From positions 1,302,001-1,366,000 of the forward strand of contig OZ243889.1 of the NCBI GenBank assembly GCA_965213525.1: a stretch of 64,000 nt of DNA. The letters are read 5' to 3'. Both the position numbers and the translations under genes were made by a program. Shown in pieces: positions 1-8,199 of the stretch. The notes under the pieces are model-generated. The model worked only from the letters and a program-made list of their open reading frames with translations, was not told the DNA's origin and searched no databases. Numbering within the stretch: position 1 is the first letter of the stretch; every line of letters begins with the position of its first letter. This stretch comes from G965213525 sp965213525 (GTDB lineage: Bacteria; Actinomycetota; Acidimicrobiia; Acidimicrobiales; Poriferisodalaceae).

Positions 1-1145
1 ACGGCCTGGCGGGGCGCGGCGTGGCGGCACGCCTCGAGATCCCGGCCCCCTGGTCCGAGCACGCTGCCGCCGCTGCCGCCCGGCTGCGCGAGCTTGACGT
101 CGCCGACGAGGTGGGCCGACCCGGGACCGGCGCCGTGGCGTTCGCTGCGCTCCCCTTCGACCGCGACCGCCCCGGTGAGCTGGTGGTGCCCGAGGTGGTG
201 GTGGGCCGTCACGCCGACGGCACCCGGTGGGTGACCGGCCCGCCCGATCGCTGCGATGCCATCGTGGCCGAGCTGAGCGCCGGCGCCCGGGAGCGGCGTG
301 ACGACGACGAGCGGCCCGCCGAGCCGACCTGCTACCACCTCCAGGGACGGGAACGCCCCGAGGAGTGGCGGGATCGGGTGGCAGACGCCGCCGGGCGCAT
401 CCGGGCGGGCGAGCTCACCAAGGTGGTGCTGGCCCGGGAGGTCGAGGTGTCCGCCGACGTCGACTTCGACAGGGCCGCGATCCTCGCCCGGTTGGCGGCG
501 ACGTTCGGGTCATCGATGACCTACGGGGTGGACGGCTTCGTCGGCGCCAGCCCCGAGCTGCTGGTCGGCCGGGAGGGCGACGTCGTGCGGGCTCGGCCGA
601 TGGCGGGCACGACCCCGCGCACCGGCTCGCCCGAGCGCGACCTCCAGCGCGCCGCCGCCCTCCTGGCGTCCCCCAAGGACCGCTGGGAGCACCGAATCAC
701 CATCGACGCCGTCCACGACCGTCTGCTCGCCTTCTGTTCGTACCTCGACGCCGGCACCGAGCCCGAGGTGCACCCGGTGGCCAACGTCACCCACCTCGCC
801 TCGACCGTTGAAGGACGCCTGTCGGCCCCGGCGGCCTCGGCGCTCGAGCTGGCTGCGGCGCTGCACCCCACCCCGGCGGTGGGGGGCGCCCCGACCGAGG
901 AGGCGCTGGCGCTCATGGCCGCGCTCGAGGGCCGCGACCGTGGCCGCTACGCCGGACCGGTCGGCTGGGTCGATGCCGCCGGCAACGGCCGCTTCGCTGT
1001 CGGGATCCGTGGGGCCGAGCTGGACGGGAACCGGGCCCGGGTGCTGGCCGGGGTGGGGGTCGTCGCGGGTTCAGACCCCGACGCCGAGCTCGCCGAGACC
1101 CGGGCGAAGTTCCAGGCGATCCTCGGCGCCCTCGTGGTGCCCTGA
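1..1145 (+). CDS. menF: Isochorismate synthase (MenF/EntC family), 5' partial
   Basis: Converts chorismate to isochorismate, the first committed step to menaquinone. The C-terminal chorismate-binding domain is complete: the KVVLARE block near base 420, GASPELLVGR near 544, HPTPAVGG near 867 and YAGPVGW near 948 are family landmarks. The frame is open back to base 3 (GLAGRGVAARLEI) with no stop, and 374 residues from the first GTG (base 21) is short for the family, so the true start probably lies before the window. The neighbouring menD, menH, menA and menE favour the menaquinone role over salicylate or siderophore synthesis or over anthranilate/PABA synthase relatives. It converges on the SCO6745-family gene. 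Confidence 0.85.
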   Translation, partial: GLAGRGVAARLEIPAPWSEHAAAAAARLRELDVADEVGRPGTGAVAFAALPFDRDRPGELVVPEVVVGRHADGTRWVTGPPDRCDAIVAELSAGARERRDDDERPAEPTCYHLQGRERPEEWRDRVADAAGRIRAGELTKVVLAREVEVSADVDFDRAAILARLAATFGSSMTYGVDGFVGASPELLVGREGDVVRARPMAGTTPRTGSPERDLQRAAALLASPKDRWEHRITIDAVHDRLLAFCSYLDAGTEPEVHPVANVTHLASTVEGRLSAPAASALELAAALHPTPAVGGAPTEEALALMAALEGRDRGRYAGPVGWVDAAGNGRFAVGIRGAELDGNRARVLAGVGVVAGSDPDAELAETRAKFQAILGALVVP

Positions 1146-1179
1146 GGCGACAGCGGGTCAGTCCGCCACAGGGTCGGTC

Positions 1180-1200
1180 CGCCGCGATCAGTCCGCGGCG
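1180..1200. terminator. Hairpin between convergent menF and SCO6745-family gene
   Basis: A 7-bp perfect stem (CGCCGCG / CGCGGCG) with a 7-base loop lies just after the menF stop and over the last codons of the opposing gene. There is no T-run, so any termination activity would be of the G/C-hairpin type. Inferred only. Confidence 0.35.
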
Positions 1201-2129
1201 CGGTCAGACGTGGTGTCAGCAGCGGTTCGACGTTCGGTGAGCTGAGCTGGCCCTCGTGGGTAGGCGTTGGCCGACACCAGCGCCCGGGACCACCCCGACG
1301 TGGTGTCGACGACTCGGTCCAGGTCCTCGCCCAGGGCATCGACCGCCGGGGCCATCTGGCGGTCGGTCGACGTCTCGATCTCCTCGCGCAGCTCACGACC
1401 CTCATCGGTGAGCGCCCCGTCGGCGATCAACCCGCGCCCGGTCAGCCGATCGACGCCGGCTGCGAGCGCATCGTCGCTCCAGGCCCGGGTGCGCACGTAG
1501 CTGCGCAGCGGCAACCCCCACCAGGCCTCGGTGAGCAATCCGATCTCGATCGGGTCGAGACCGGCGGTCGTCCACGCCGCGTTGTGGGCGTCCCCCCGCA
1601 GCTCGCGCCAGAGATCCCCGGCACGCCACAGCTCCTCCAACGGGTCATCACCTGGGACCACGGCCAACAGCCCGGCGAACAGCGGTCGGCCACCGCGATG
1701 TGACGTCTCGACCGAGCGTCGCAGGGCATCCGCCACCTCGGCCGCTTCGGGCGGGTCGCCCAGGACGCGCCGCAGCTGGGCGACGGCGCCGGCGGTGCGG
1801 GCGCCGGCCATCGTCGAGGCGTCGGCCCGGCGGCGACCCTCGGCGACCAGCGGCACCACCGCTGCAGGGTCGAACACCCCGAACGCCGCAGCCACCACCG
1901 AACCGTCGACGTCGCCGAGCGCCGACCCCCGGCTGGTGAAGTAGGCGGCACCGTCGGGCAGGGCCACGCCCGCGACGGTCCCGGGGCTGGCGTCGAAGCC
2001 CAGATCGACGTAGTTCTGGTGGCACTCGGGCGAGAAGTAGACCTGGGCGACCAGGGGCTCGAGCGCATCGCGCATCGCCCGCGCCCGCCCGGCTCCCGCA
2101 GACGGCTCCGTGGGCGGGCGTGGCTCCAT
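1188..2129 (-). CDS. SCO6745-family protein
   Basis: 313 residues matching the actinobacterial SCO6745 (SalK-like) family: an N-terminal helix with a YFSPE motif (about residues 31-35), an Ala-rich helical middle, a paired Trp segment (TEAWWGLPLRSYVRTRAW) and a C-terminal DEGRELREEIE region typical of the family. The biochemical role is not established. It lies 12 bases downstream of menD on the same strand and is probably cotranscribed, which suggests but does not prove a link to menaquinone or redox metabolism. ATG 2129 was used; it lies 9 bases after a TAGCGT hexamer, so an own leaderless promoter is possible. An internal ATG at 2075 is an alternative start. Confidence 0.75.
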   Translation of the reverse strand: MEPRPPTEPSAGAGRARAMRDALEPLVAQVYFSPECHQNYVDLGFDASPGTVAGVALPDGAAYFTSRGSALGDVDGSVVAAAFGVFDPAAVVPLVAEGRRRADASTMAGARTAGAVAQLRRVLGDPPEAAEVADALRRSVETSHRGGRPLFAGLLAVVPGDDPLEELWRAGDLWRELRGDAHNAAWTTAGLDPIEIGLLTEAWWGLPLRSYVRTRAWSDDALAAGVDRLTGRGLIADGALTDEGRELREEIETSTDRQMAPAVDALGEDLDRVVDTTSGWSRALVSANAYPRGPAQLTERRTAADTTSDRAAD

Positions 2130-2141
2130 GGACGGGCGACG

Positions 2142-3917
2142 CTACTCCCCCGGCACGCGCCAGACTCCGTCCAGGGCGGCGGCCACGGCCGACTCGATGG
2201 CCCGGTGGGCCACGACGTTGGCGGCGCGATCGGTCCGCACCACGAGGACCCGGGGCGCCCCCGTCGTCGGTCCCGACAATCGGTGCCGGAGGGCGTCGGC
2301 GTCGGGCAGCACCTCGGCGTCGAGTCCGTGCACCCGGGCCAGGGCGGCCAGATCGACGCCGTGGGGCGTGGCAAAGAGACGCTCGAAGGTCTCGGGTGCC
2401 AGGACTGCGGCCTGGGGCAGGAACGAGAAGATGCCACCGCCGTCGTTGTCGATCACGACCATCGTGAGATCGACCGCACGGTCGGCCAGCCCGAGCAGAC
2501 CGTTGGTGTCGTGCAAGGCGGCGACGTCACCGACGAGGGCGACCGTCGGTGCGTCTTGACCGATCGCGACCCCCACCGCGGTCGACACGACCCCGTCGAT
2601 GCCGTTGGCGCCGCGGTTGGCGTGCACGACGAGATCGGCGCGGCGCCGTCCCCCGTACCACTCCACGTCTCGGATCGGCATCGAGGATGACAGCACGACC
2701 GATGCGCCCTGGGGGCTCTCCTCCATGACGGCGCGGGCGATCGCCGGCTCGGTCTCGGGGTGGTCGTCGAGGTGGCCGACGATGGCTCGCCGAGCGGCCC
2801 GTTCGGTGACGAGCCAGCCCTCCAACCAGTCCGGATCAGCAGCGGCGGGGACGTCGCGGGCGAGCTCGTCGACGAGCAGGTCGAGGCGGGGGGCGGGCAC
2901 GAGCACGTCGGCAGTGTGAGCCGGATCGGACCAGGGTGCTCCGCCGAGCTGGAGCTGGCAGGGGGCGCGAGCGGCCCACTCGTTCAGCACCCGGGACGCG
3001 AGCGGGTCACCGAGGCGGATGACCACCTCGGGAGCGAGCTCCGCCGCGCTGGGCCCGTGGCGCAGGATCGAGTCGCCGGAGGTGATGACCCGGGGACCGG
3101 GCAGGGGGGCGCGCGGTCCTGCCAGCACCGGCCACCCGAGGGCGCCGGCCAGGCGCAGGGTCGATGGCGGGGCGCCCCGATCGGCCAGGATCACCCCTCG
3201 CCGGCCCGAGACGGCCTCGATCACCAGGGCCACCGCGTCGGGATCGTGCACGCCGCGGGCGGGCCGCACGTGCCAGGGTCGATCGTCGGACCGGCCGGCG
3301 GGCAGCTCACCGACCCGGCCCGACAGGGGCTCACGGAACGCTTGGTTGAGGTGCACCGGGCCGGGCGGATCACCGGTCGCCGACGCCACGGCACGCGCCG
3401 CCACCGACCGCCACGTCGCCGCCGTCGCCCACTCGGGCACCCCGGGGTCGAACGACCACCGCACCGCAGCGCCGTACAGACCGTGCTGCTCGATGGTCTG
3501 GGGGGCGGCGACGTCGCGCAGCTCGGGTGGACGGTCCGCGGTGCACACCACCATCGGCACCCGGTCCTGGTGGGCCTCCACGACCGCCGGATGCACCTCT
3601 GTGGCGGCGGTCCCGCTGGTCGTGACGACCACGGCCGGCGCTCCGCTCGCCCGACCGACGCCGAGGGCCATGAACGCCGCCGACCGCTCGTCGTGGTGGA
3701 CGTGGACCTCGATGTCCCCCGCCTGGGTCAGGGCGACGGCCAAGGGCGTCGAGCGGGACCCGGGGGCGATGATGGCGTGGCGCACGCCGGCGCGCCGCCA
3801 CTCGTCGGCCCAGGTCGCACACGCCGTCGCCTGGGCGTCAGGGGCTGGCTCGGCGGCCGACGGGGTGGCGGGGTCACGGTCGCCGAGCACCTCGCCCATG
3901 GTGACAGCAGGTGGCAC
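2142..3917 (-). CDS. menD: MenD: SEPHCHC synthase
   Basis: 2-Succinyl-5-enolpyruvyl-6-hydroxy-3-cyclohexene-1-carboxylate synthase, a thiamine-diphosphate enzyme joining isochorismate and 2-oxoglutarate. The 591 residues hold the usual three domains. Near the N-terminus are APGSRSTPL and HHDERSAAF, the latter carrying the cofactor-activating Glu, then TSGTAATEVHPAVVEA. The C-terminal Mg/ThDP region contains DNDGGGIFSFLPQ. The GTG at 3917 overlaps by 7 bases the first possible start of the divergent menH; ATG 3899 would remove the overlap and leave out a weakly conserved N-terminus. Divergent to menH, upstream of the SCO6745-family gene. Confidence 0.93.
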   Translation of the reverse strand: MPPAVTMGEVLGDRDPATPSAAEPAPDAQATACATWADEWRRAGVRHAIIAPGSRSTPLAVALTQAGDIEVHVHHDERSAAFMALGVGRASGAPAVVVTTSGTAATEVHPAVVEAHQDRVPMVVCTADRPPELRDVAAPQTIEQHGLYGAAVRWSFDPGVPEWATAATWRSVAARAVASATGDPPGPVHLNQAFREPLSGRVGELPAGRSDDRPWHVRPARGVHDPDAVALVIEAVSGRRGVILADRGAPPSTLRLAGALGWPVLAGPRAPLPGPRVITSGDSILRHGPSAAELAPEVVIRLGDPLASRVLNEWAARAPCQLQLGGAPWSDPAHTADVLVPAPRLDLLVDELARDVPAAADPDWLEGWLVTERAARRAIVGHLDDHPETEPAIARAVMEESPQGASVVLSSSMPIRDVEWYGGRRRADLVVHANRGANGIDGVVSTAVGVAIGQDAPTVALVGDVAALHDTNGLLGLADRAVDLTMVVIDNDGGGIFSFLPQAAVLAPETFERLFATPHGVDLAALARVHGLDAEVLPDADALRHRLSGPTTGAPRVLVVRTDRAANVVAHRAIESAVAAALDGVWRVPGE

Positions 3918-4696
3918 GGGCCGCGAAGCTCGACGTCGTGTTGGCCAGCGATCGCCGAGGATCGGGTCCCCGCGTCGTGCTGCTGCACGGCTTCACGATG
4001 ACCCGGCGCTGCTGGGGGGGACTCGACGCCGACCTCGCGGTCGATCACGAGGTGATCTCGGTCGACCTCCCCGGTCACGGCGAGGCGCAGCCGGTCGGGG
4101 CCCCGGTCGCCGAGGCGGCCGACGCGCTGGCCGAGCTTGGACCGGCGGTGTTCTGCGGGTACTCGCTGGGCGGACGCCACGCCCTGGTGCTGGCCGCCCG
4201 GCACCCCGACGCCCTCGACGGGCTCGTCACGATCGGGGCCACCGCCGGCATCGACGATCCCGACGCCCGGGCCGCCCGCCACGACACCGACGTCGCCCGG
4301 GCCCGGCGCCTCGTCCTCGGCGGCGTCGACGCCTTCTTGGACGAGTGGCTGGGCATGCCGTTGTTCGCCGATCTGCCCGCCGCTGACGCCCACCTCGACG
4401 AGCGGCGCACGAACCGGGCGAGCGGGTTGGCGTCCAGCCTCGTGCTGGCCGGCACCGGGGCCCAGGTGCCCGTGTGGGACGAGCTGACCCACGCCACGAT
4501 GCCGGCCCGCTTCGTCGTCGGAGGCGACGACGAGCGCTTCGTCGCGGTGACCGACCGCCTCGTCGGCGCGTGGGGCGGTGACGGGCGCCGGGTCACCGTC
4601 GACGGCGTCGGCCACGCCGCGCACCTGCTGGCTCCGAGCGCGGTGGCCGAGGCGGTGCGTGCGGTGACCGGCCGCTCGCCGACCGCAGCGCCGTGA
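3911..4696 (+). CDS. menH: MenH-like alpha/beta hydrolase (SHCHC synthase)
   Basis: Alpha/beta hydrolase of 261 residues with the nucleophile elbow GYSLGGR (Ser85), a candidate acid Asp206 and catalytic His235 in GVGHAAHL; LLHGF supplies the oxyanion region. GYS-[LM]-GGR is the MenH signature. MenH removes pyruvate from SEPHCHC to give SHCHC. Position beside menD supports this over a generic esterase. Start uncertain: GTG 3911 overlaps the menD start, while GTG 3938 (residue 10) would remove the overlap. The stop overlaps the start of the MFS gene (GTGA), so the two are probably translated together. Confidence 0.75.
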   Translation: MARAAKLDVVLASDRRGSGPRVVLLHGFTMTRRCWGGLDADLAVDHEVISVDLPGHGEAQPVGAPVAEAADALAELGPAVFCGYSLGGRHALVLAARHPDALDGLVTIGATAGIDDPDARAARHDTDVARARRLVLGGVDAFLDEWLGMPLFADLPAADAHLDERRTNRASGLASSLVLAGTGAQVPVWDELTHATMPARFVVGGDDERFVAVTDRLVGAWGGDGRRVTVDGVGHAAHLLAPSAVAEAVRAVTGRSPTAAP

Positions 4697-6261
4697 TCGA
4701 GCCGGGCGCCCCGGCTGGCCCGCTGCCCCCGGGTCGTCTCGCCGGCGAGCCGGGCGTGGCGGGCCAGCTCGAGACGGCGACGCTCGGCTCGCTCGTGATC
4801 GGCGTGTACCTGCCGGTGCTCGCCGCCCAGACCGGAGCCGGGATGCTCGTGCCGACCCTGCCCCTGTGGCTGCGAGAGCTCGGCGCCGACTACACGACGG
4901 TGAGCGTCGTCCTGGCCGCCGTCGGCCTGGGGGCGCTCGTGGCCAGCTTGCCCGTCGGACGGGCGCTCGAGCGCTTCGACGACGACGTCGTGCTCGTCTT
5001 CGCCCTGGTCGCCATGGCGATCTCGATGCTCGTGCTGGCGCTCACCGAGGCCACTCCTGTGCTTGCTGGTGCCCAGGCGGTGACCGGAGCGGGTGGGGCG
5101 GCGCTCATCTTGTCCCGCCAGAACGACATCGGCACCCGCATCGCTGCGGCGACTCGGGGACGGGCGATGAGCGGGCTGGGGACGGTCCTGCGCGCCTCGG
5201 TGTTGATCGGGCCCGTGCTCGGCGGGGCCCTGGTCGCTCCCTTCGGGTTCGAGGGGGTGTTCATGGCGGCCGGGGCCGTCGTGGCGGCAGGGATCGTGCC
5301 GGTCCTCGTGGCGCGTCGGCGGCGCCCACCGGCGCCGGTCCTCGCCGTCGCCGTCGACGTCGCCGCGGTGAGCACGATCGAGGTGCTGCGGGCCGAGTGG
5401 CGGTCGATCGCAGGGGCGGGCGGGGCCCAACTCGCCTCGATGGCGATCCGCTTCGGACGCCAGACGCTGTTCCCACTGTGGGGGGCAGCCGTCGGACTCG
5501 ACGCCGCCGAGGTCGGCCTGGTCATCAGCCTCTCCGCCGCGCTCGATCTGGTGCTGTCCCCGCTGGCGGGCGTCCTCATGGACCGGTGCGGTCGGTTGTG
5601 GGCGATCGTCCCGTCGTTCTCGTTGATGGCGGTCGGCATGATGGCCCTGCCGGTCCTCGGCGGACTGGGTGGTCTGATCGTCGCCGGGGTGCTGGTCGGG
5701 ATCGGCAACGGCATCGGGGCGGGCACGATGCTCACCGTCGGCGCCGACCTCGCGCCCCCGGCGGCCCCGGGCCGCTTCCTCGCCGCCCTGGCGGTCGTGC
5801 GCGACAGCGGTCGGATCGCCGGACCGCTGGTGGTGGGCGTCGCCGCCGACGCGCTCGGCCTCGGATGGTCGGCGGCGGCGCTGGCGGTCGCCGGTGCCGC
5901 CACCGTGGTGATCTTCGTCGTCGTGGTCGGTGAGACCGGCCCGGCCGCACGGCCAGGGCACGGCTCAGGCGCCCATGGCCAGACCGAGGGCCAGGGCCAG
6001 CCCGCCCAGCAGCTGCGCACGAGCGGTCGAGCCGAGCACCCCGATGAGCTCGGGGGCGTCGGCCCCGCCGAGCACGCGCCGCACCGGCCCGACGGCGGCC
6101 AGGACGCCGACCAACCCGAGCAGCGCCGGCGGACGGTCGAACGCCACGACGACCACGGCCGCCGCCGCCAGCCCGATCAGTCCCGCGTAGGCCTGCCGGG
6201 TCCTCCGGTCGCCGACCCGCACGGCGAGGGTGCGCTTGGCGGCCCGGGCGTCGGTGGGTAG
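4693..6261 (+). CDS. MFS transporter with long antisense-encoded tail
   Basis: Major facilitator permease, about 12 membrane helices up to about residue 413; substrate unknown. Typical MFS features are PVGRALERFDDD between helices 2 and 3 and an AGVLMDRCGR loop in the second half. GTG 4693 overlaps the menH stop. After the last helix the frame stays open for about 107 residues, rich in Gly, Gln, Arg and Pro, ending at 6261. This tail is encoded opposite the 3' end of menA (menA stop at 5965), giving a 297-base convergent overlap. The tail has no recognisable domain; a lost stop codon or a sequence error before 5965 are the alternatives. Confidence 0.8.
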   Translation: MIEPGAPAGPLPPGRLAGEPGVAGQLETATLGSLVIGVYLPVLAAQTGAGMLVPTLPLWLRELGADYTTVSVVLAAVGLGALVASLPVGRALERFDDDVVLVFALVAMAISMLVLALTEATPVLAGAQAVTGAGGAALILSRQNDIGTRIAAATRGRAMSGLGTVLRASVLIGPVLGGALVAPFGFEGVFMAAGAVVAAGIVPVLVARRRRPPAPVLAVAVDVAAVSTIEVLRAEWRSIAGAGGAQLASMAIRFGRQTLFPLWGAAVGLDAAEVGLVISLSAALDLVLSPLAGVLMDRCGRLWAIVPSFSLMAVGMMALPVLGGLGGLIVAGVLVGIGNGIGAGTMLTVGADLAPPAAPGRFLAALAVVRDSGRIAGPLVVGVAADALGLGWSAAALAVAGAATVVIFVVVVGETGPAARPGHGSGAHGQTEGQGQPAQQLRTSGRAEHPDELGGVGPAEHAPHRPDGGQDADQPEQRRRTVERHDDHGRRRQPDQSRVGLPGPPVADPHGEGALGGPGVGG

Positions 6262-6858
6262 GTCCCGCAGGTTGTTGATGACCAGCAGGGCGGTGGCCCA
6301 CGCTCCGGCGACCACCGCTGCCGCCCAGGCGACCCAGGGCAGCTGCTCGATCTGGACCCAGGTCGATCCGAGGGTGGCGACCAAGCCGAAGAACACGAAC
6401 ACGAACACCTCTCCGAGGCCGAGGTACCCGTAGGGTCTCGGCCCGCCGGTGTAGGCCCACCCGGCGACCATCGACGCGGCTCCGACCACGAGCAGCTCCC
6501 AGCCCACCGCAGCGGCGAGCGCCGCCCCGGCCACCGCCGCGACGCCAAAGGCGATGATCGCTGCTCGCTTGACCGCCGATGCCGGCGCCAGCCCCGACCC
6601 GACGAGACGCTGGGGCCCGACCCGTTCGGCGTCGGTGCCCCGCACCCCGTCGGCGTGGTCGTTCACGTAGTTCGTGGCCACCTGCAGGGCGAGGGCGACG
6701 ACCAGCGCTGCTCCCGCCCGCCACCAGATCACACCGCCCTCGCCGTGACCGACGGCCGCGGCGGTGCCGATGGCGACGGGCACCAACGCGGCGGGCAGCG
6801 TCTTGGGCCGTGCGCCGGCGAGCCACAGCCGCCACCCGGTCGACGGTGCGGTCCTCAC
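5965..6858 (-). CDS. menA: MenA: DHNA polyprenyltransferase
   Basis: 1,4-Dihydroxy-2-naphthoate prenyltransferase of the UbiA superfamily, the integral membrane step that attaches the side chain to make demethylmenaquinone. 297 residues with multiple membrane helices. Two Asp-rich metal sites are present: NYVNDHADG (N63, D67, D70) and NNLRDLPTD (N195, D199, D203). The frame is open upstream to 7533, but the start is set at GTG 6858 because GAGGAGG lies 10 bases before it and MenA homology (WLAGARPKTLPAA) begins immediately after. Divergent to menE; its 3' end is overlapped by the MFS frame. Confidence 0.92.
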   Translation of the reverse strand: MRTAPSTGWRLWLAGARPKTLPAALVPVAIGTAAAVGHGEGGVIWWRAGAALVVALALQVATNYVNDHADGVRGTDAERVGPQRLVGSGLAPASAVKRAAIIAFGVAAVAGAALAAAVGWELLVVGAASMVAGWAYTGGPRPYGYLGLGEVFVFVFFGLVATLGSTWVQIEQLPWVAWAAAVVAGAWATALLVINNLRDLPTDARAAKRTLAVRVGDRRTRQAYAGLIGLAAAAVVVVAFDRPPALLGLVGVLAAVGPVRRVLGGADAPELIGVLGSTARAQLLGGLALALGLAMGA

Positions 6859-6948
6859 GCCGGTGCGGCCTCCTCGATGGACCGTCCCAGGGTGCCAGCC
6901 GGCCGCCCGCACCGTCGAACCCCCGCAGCCGCCCACCGCGACCCGGCC

Positions 6949-6954
6949 TAGCCT
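6949..6954 (+). promoter_or_regulatory. -10 hexamer TAGCCT, leaderless menE
   Basis: TAGCCT ends 7 bases before the menE GTG at 6962, the spacing expected if transcription starts at the start codon. No Shine-Dalgarno sequence is visible. Confidence 0.5.
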
Positions 6955-6961
6955 CTGTCGC

Positions 6962-8116
6962 GTGGCCGCCGTCGTCGCCGTCATGGCGCAAGGCCGTCGA
7001 TTCGCCGACGCGCTCCTGGGGTGCTGGGAGTCCGGCGACGCGGTGCTGCCGCTCGACCCCCGCCTCCCTCCGCCCGCCGCCCGGCGCCTCCTCGATTCTT
7101 TGGCTCCCACCCACCTGATCGACGAGATCGGCGAGCGGGTGACCCTCGAGGGTGGTCGTCCCACCGAGGGAGGCGACGCCCTCGTCGTGCCCACCAGTGC
7201 CACGACGGGCCGGGCCAAGGGGGTGGTGTTGACCCACGACGCCGTGGAGGCGTCCGCTCGGGCCACCTCGGCCCGCCTCGGCGTCGACCCGTCACGTGAC
7301 CGTTGGCTGGCCTGCCTGCCCCTCGCCCACGTCGGGGGGCTCTCGGTGCTGACCCGGTCGCTGTTCACCGGCACGCCCGTCGACATCAGCGACGGCTTCG
7401 ACGCCGACGTCGTCGCCCGCTCCGACGCCACGCTGGTGTCACTGGTACCGACTGCGCTGCGCCGCATCGACCCCACCCGTTGGCGCACCATCGTCCTCGG
7501 CGGCTCGGCTCCCCCGGCCCACCTGCCCGCCAACGTGGTGGTGACCTACGGGATGACCGAGACCGGCAGCGGCATCGTCTACGACGGCGTGCCCCTCGAC
7601 GGGGTGGGCGTCCGCATCGATGCCGGCGAGATCTGCCTCTCTGGTCCCATGCTGCTGCGCACCTACCGCGACGGCTCGGTGCCGCTGCGCGATGGATGGC
7701 TCCGCACCGGGGACCTCGGTGCGCTCGACGCCGGCGGACGTCTCACCGTCCACGGCCGCCGCGACGACCTGGTCGTCACCGGCGGTGAGAACGTCTGGCC
7801 CGAGCCCGTCGAACGGCGCCTGGCCGCCCACCCGGGCGTGGCCGCCGCTGCCGTCGTCGGTCGGCCCGACCCCGAGTGGGGCCAGACCGTCGAGGCGGTC
7901 GTCGTCGCAGCCGCAGGCGTCGAGCCCCCGACGCTCGAGGCCCTGCGCAGCTGGGTGCGCGACGAGCTGGGGGTGTGGTGCGCCCCCCGTCACCTCCGCC
8001 TCGTCGACCGGTTGCCGGTGACCTCGCTGGGCAAGCTGCGGCGTCCCGCGCTGCGTGGGCCCGCCGGGCACGACGCTGACGCCGGGGGCGATCCGCTGAG
8101 CCGCACCGGCCCGTGA
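6962..8116 (+). CDS. menE: MenE: o-succinylbenzoate-CoA ligase
   Basis: AMP-forming acyl-CoA synthetase of 384 residues that activates o-succinylbenzoate with CoA. Visible motifs are the phosphate loop TSATTGRAKG, VVTYGMTETGSG, the LRTGDLG hinge-side motif, GRRDDLVVTGGENVWP and the C-terminal catalytic Lys in TSLGKLRRPAL. It is shorter than most ligases of the superfamily because the N-terminal subdomain is reduced, as in other actinobacterial MenE proteins. GTG 6962 was chosen for the -10 hexamer just upstream; ATG 6983 is an alternative. The stop codon lies inside a 17-bp tandem repeat. Confidence 0.9.
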   Translation: MAAVVAVMAQGRRFADALLGCWESGDAVLPLDPRLPPPAARRLLDSLAPTHLIDEIGERVTLEGGRPTEGGDALVVPTSATTGRAKGVVLTHDAVEASARATSARLGVDPSRDRWLACLPLAHVGGLSVLTRSLFTGTPVDISDGFDADVVARSDATLVSLVPTALRRIDPTRWRTIVLGGSAPPAHLPANVVVTYGMTETGSGIVYDGVPLDGVGVRIDAGEICLSGPMLLRTYRDGSVPLRDGWLRTGDLGALDAGGRLTVHGRRDDLVVTGGENVWPEPVERRLAAHPGVAAAAVVGRPDPEWGQTVEAVVVAAAGVEPPTLEALRSWVRDELGVWCAPRHLRLVDRLPVTSLGKLRRPALRGPAGHDADAGGDPLSRTGP

Positions 8117-8160
8117 GCCGCACCGGCCCGTGAGCCGCACCGGCCCGTGAGGCGCACCGG
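8097..8160. repeat. 17-bp tandem repeat at menE 3' end
   Basis: Three perfect contiguous copies of TGAGCCGCACCGGCCCG (8097-8113, 8114-8130, 8131-8147) and a truncated fourth. The array begins in the last codons of menE and contains its stop at 8114; each unit supplies another TGA. Confidence 0.9.
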
Positions 8161-8167
8161 CGCCGCG

Positions 8168-8192
8168 CCGGCCTCAGGCTGAACGAGGCCGG
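8168..8192. terminator. Bidirectional hairpin between menE and ppk2
   Basis: Perfect 8-bp stem CCGGCCTC / GAGGCCGG with a 9-base loop, placed between two convergent genes. There is no T-tract on either strand, but position and stability suit a shared terminator. Confidence 0.5.
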
Positions 8193-8199
8193 GCTCGTC

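Noticed and set aside
4075..5961. 628-codon minus-strand frame opposite menH and the MFS gene
   Set aside because: Low-complexity His/Arg/Asp/Gly-rich translation that mirrors codon bias of the real genes on the other strand.
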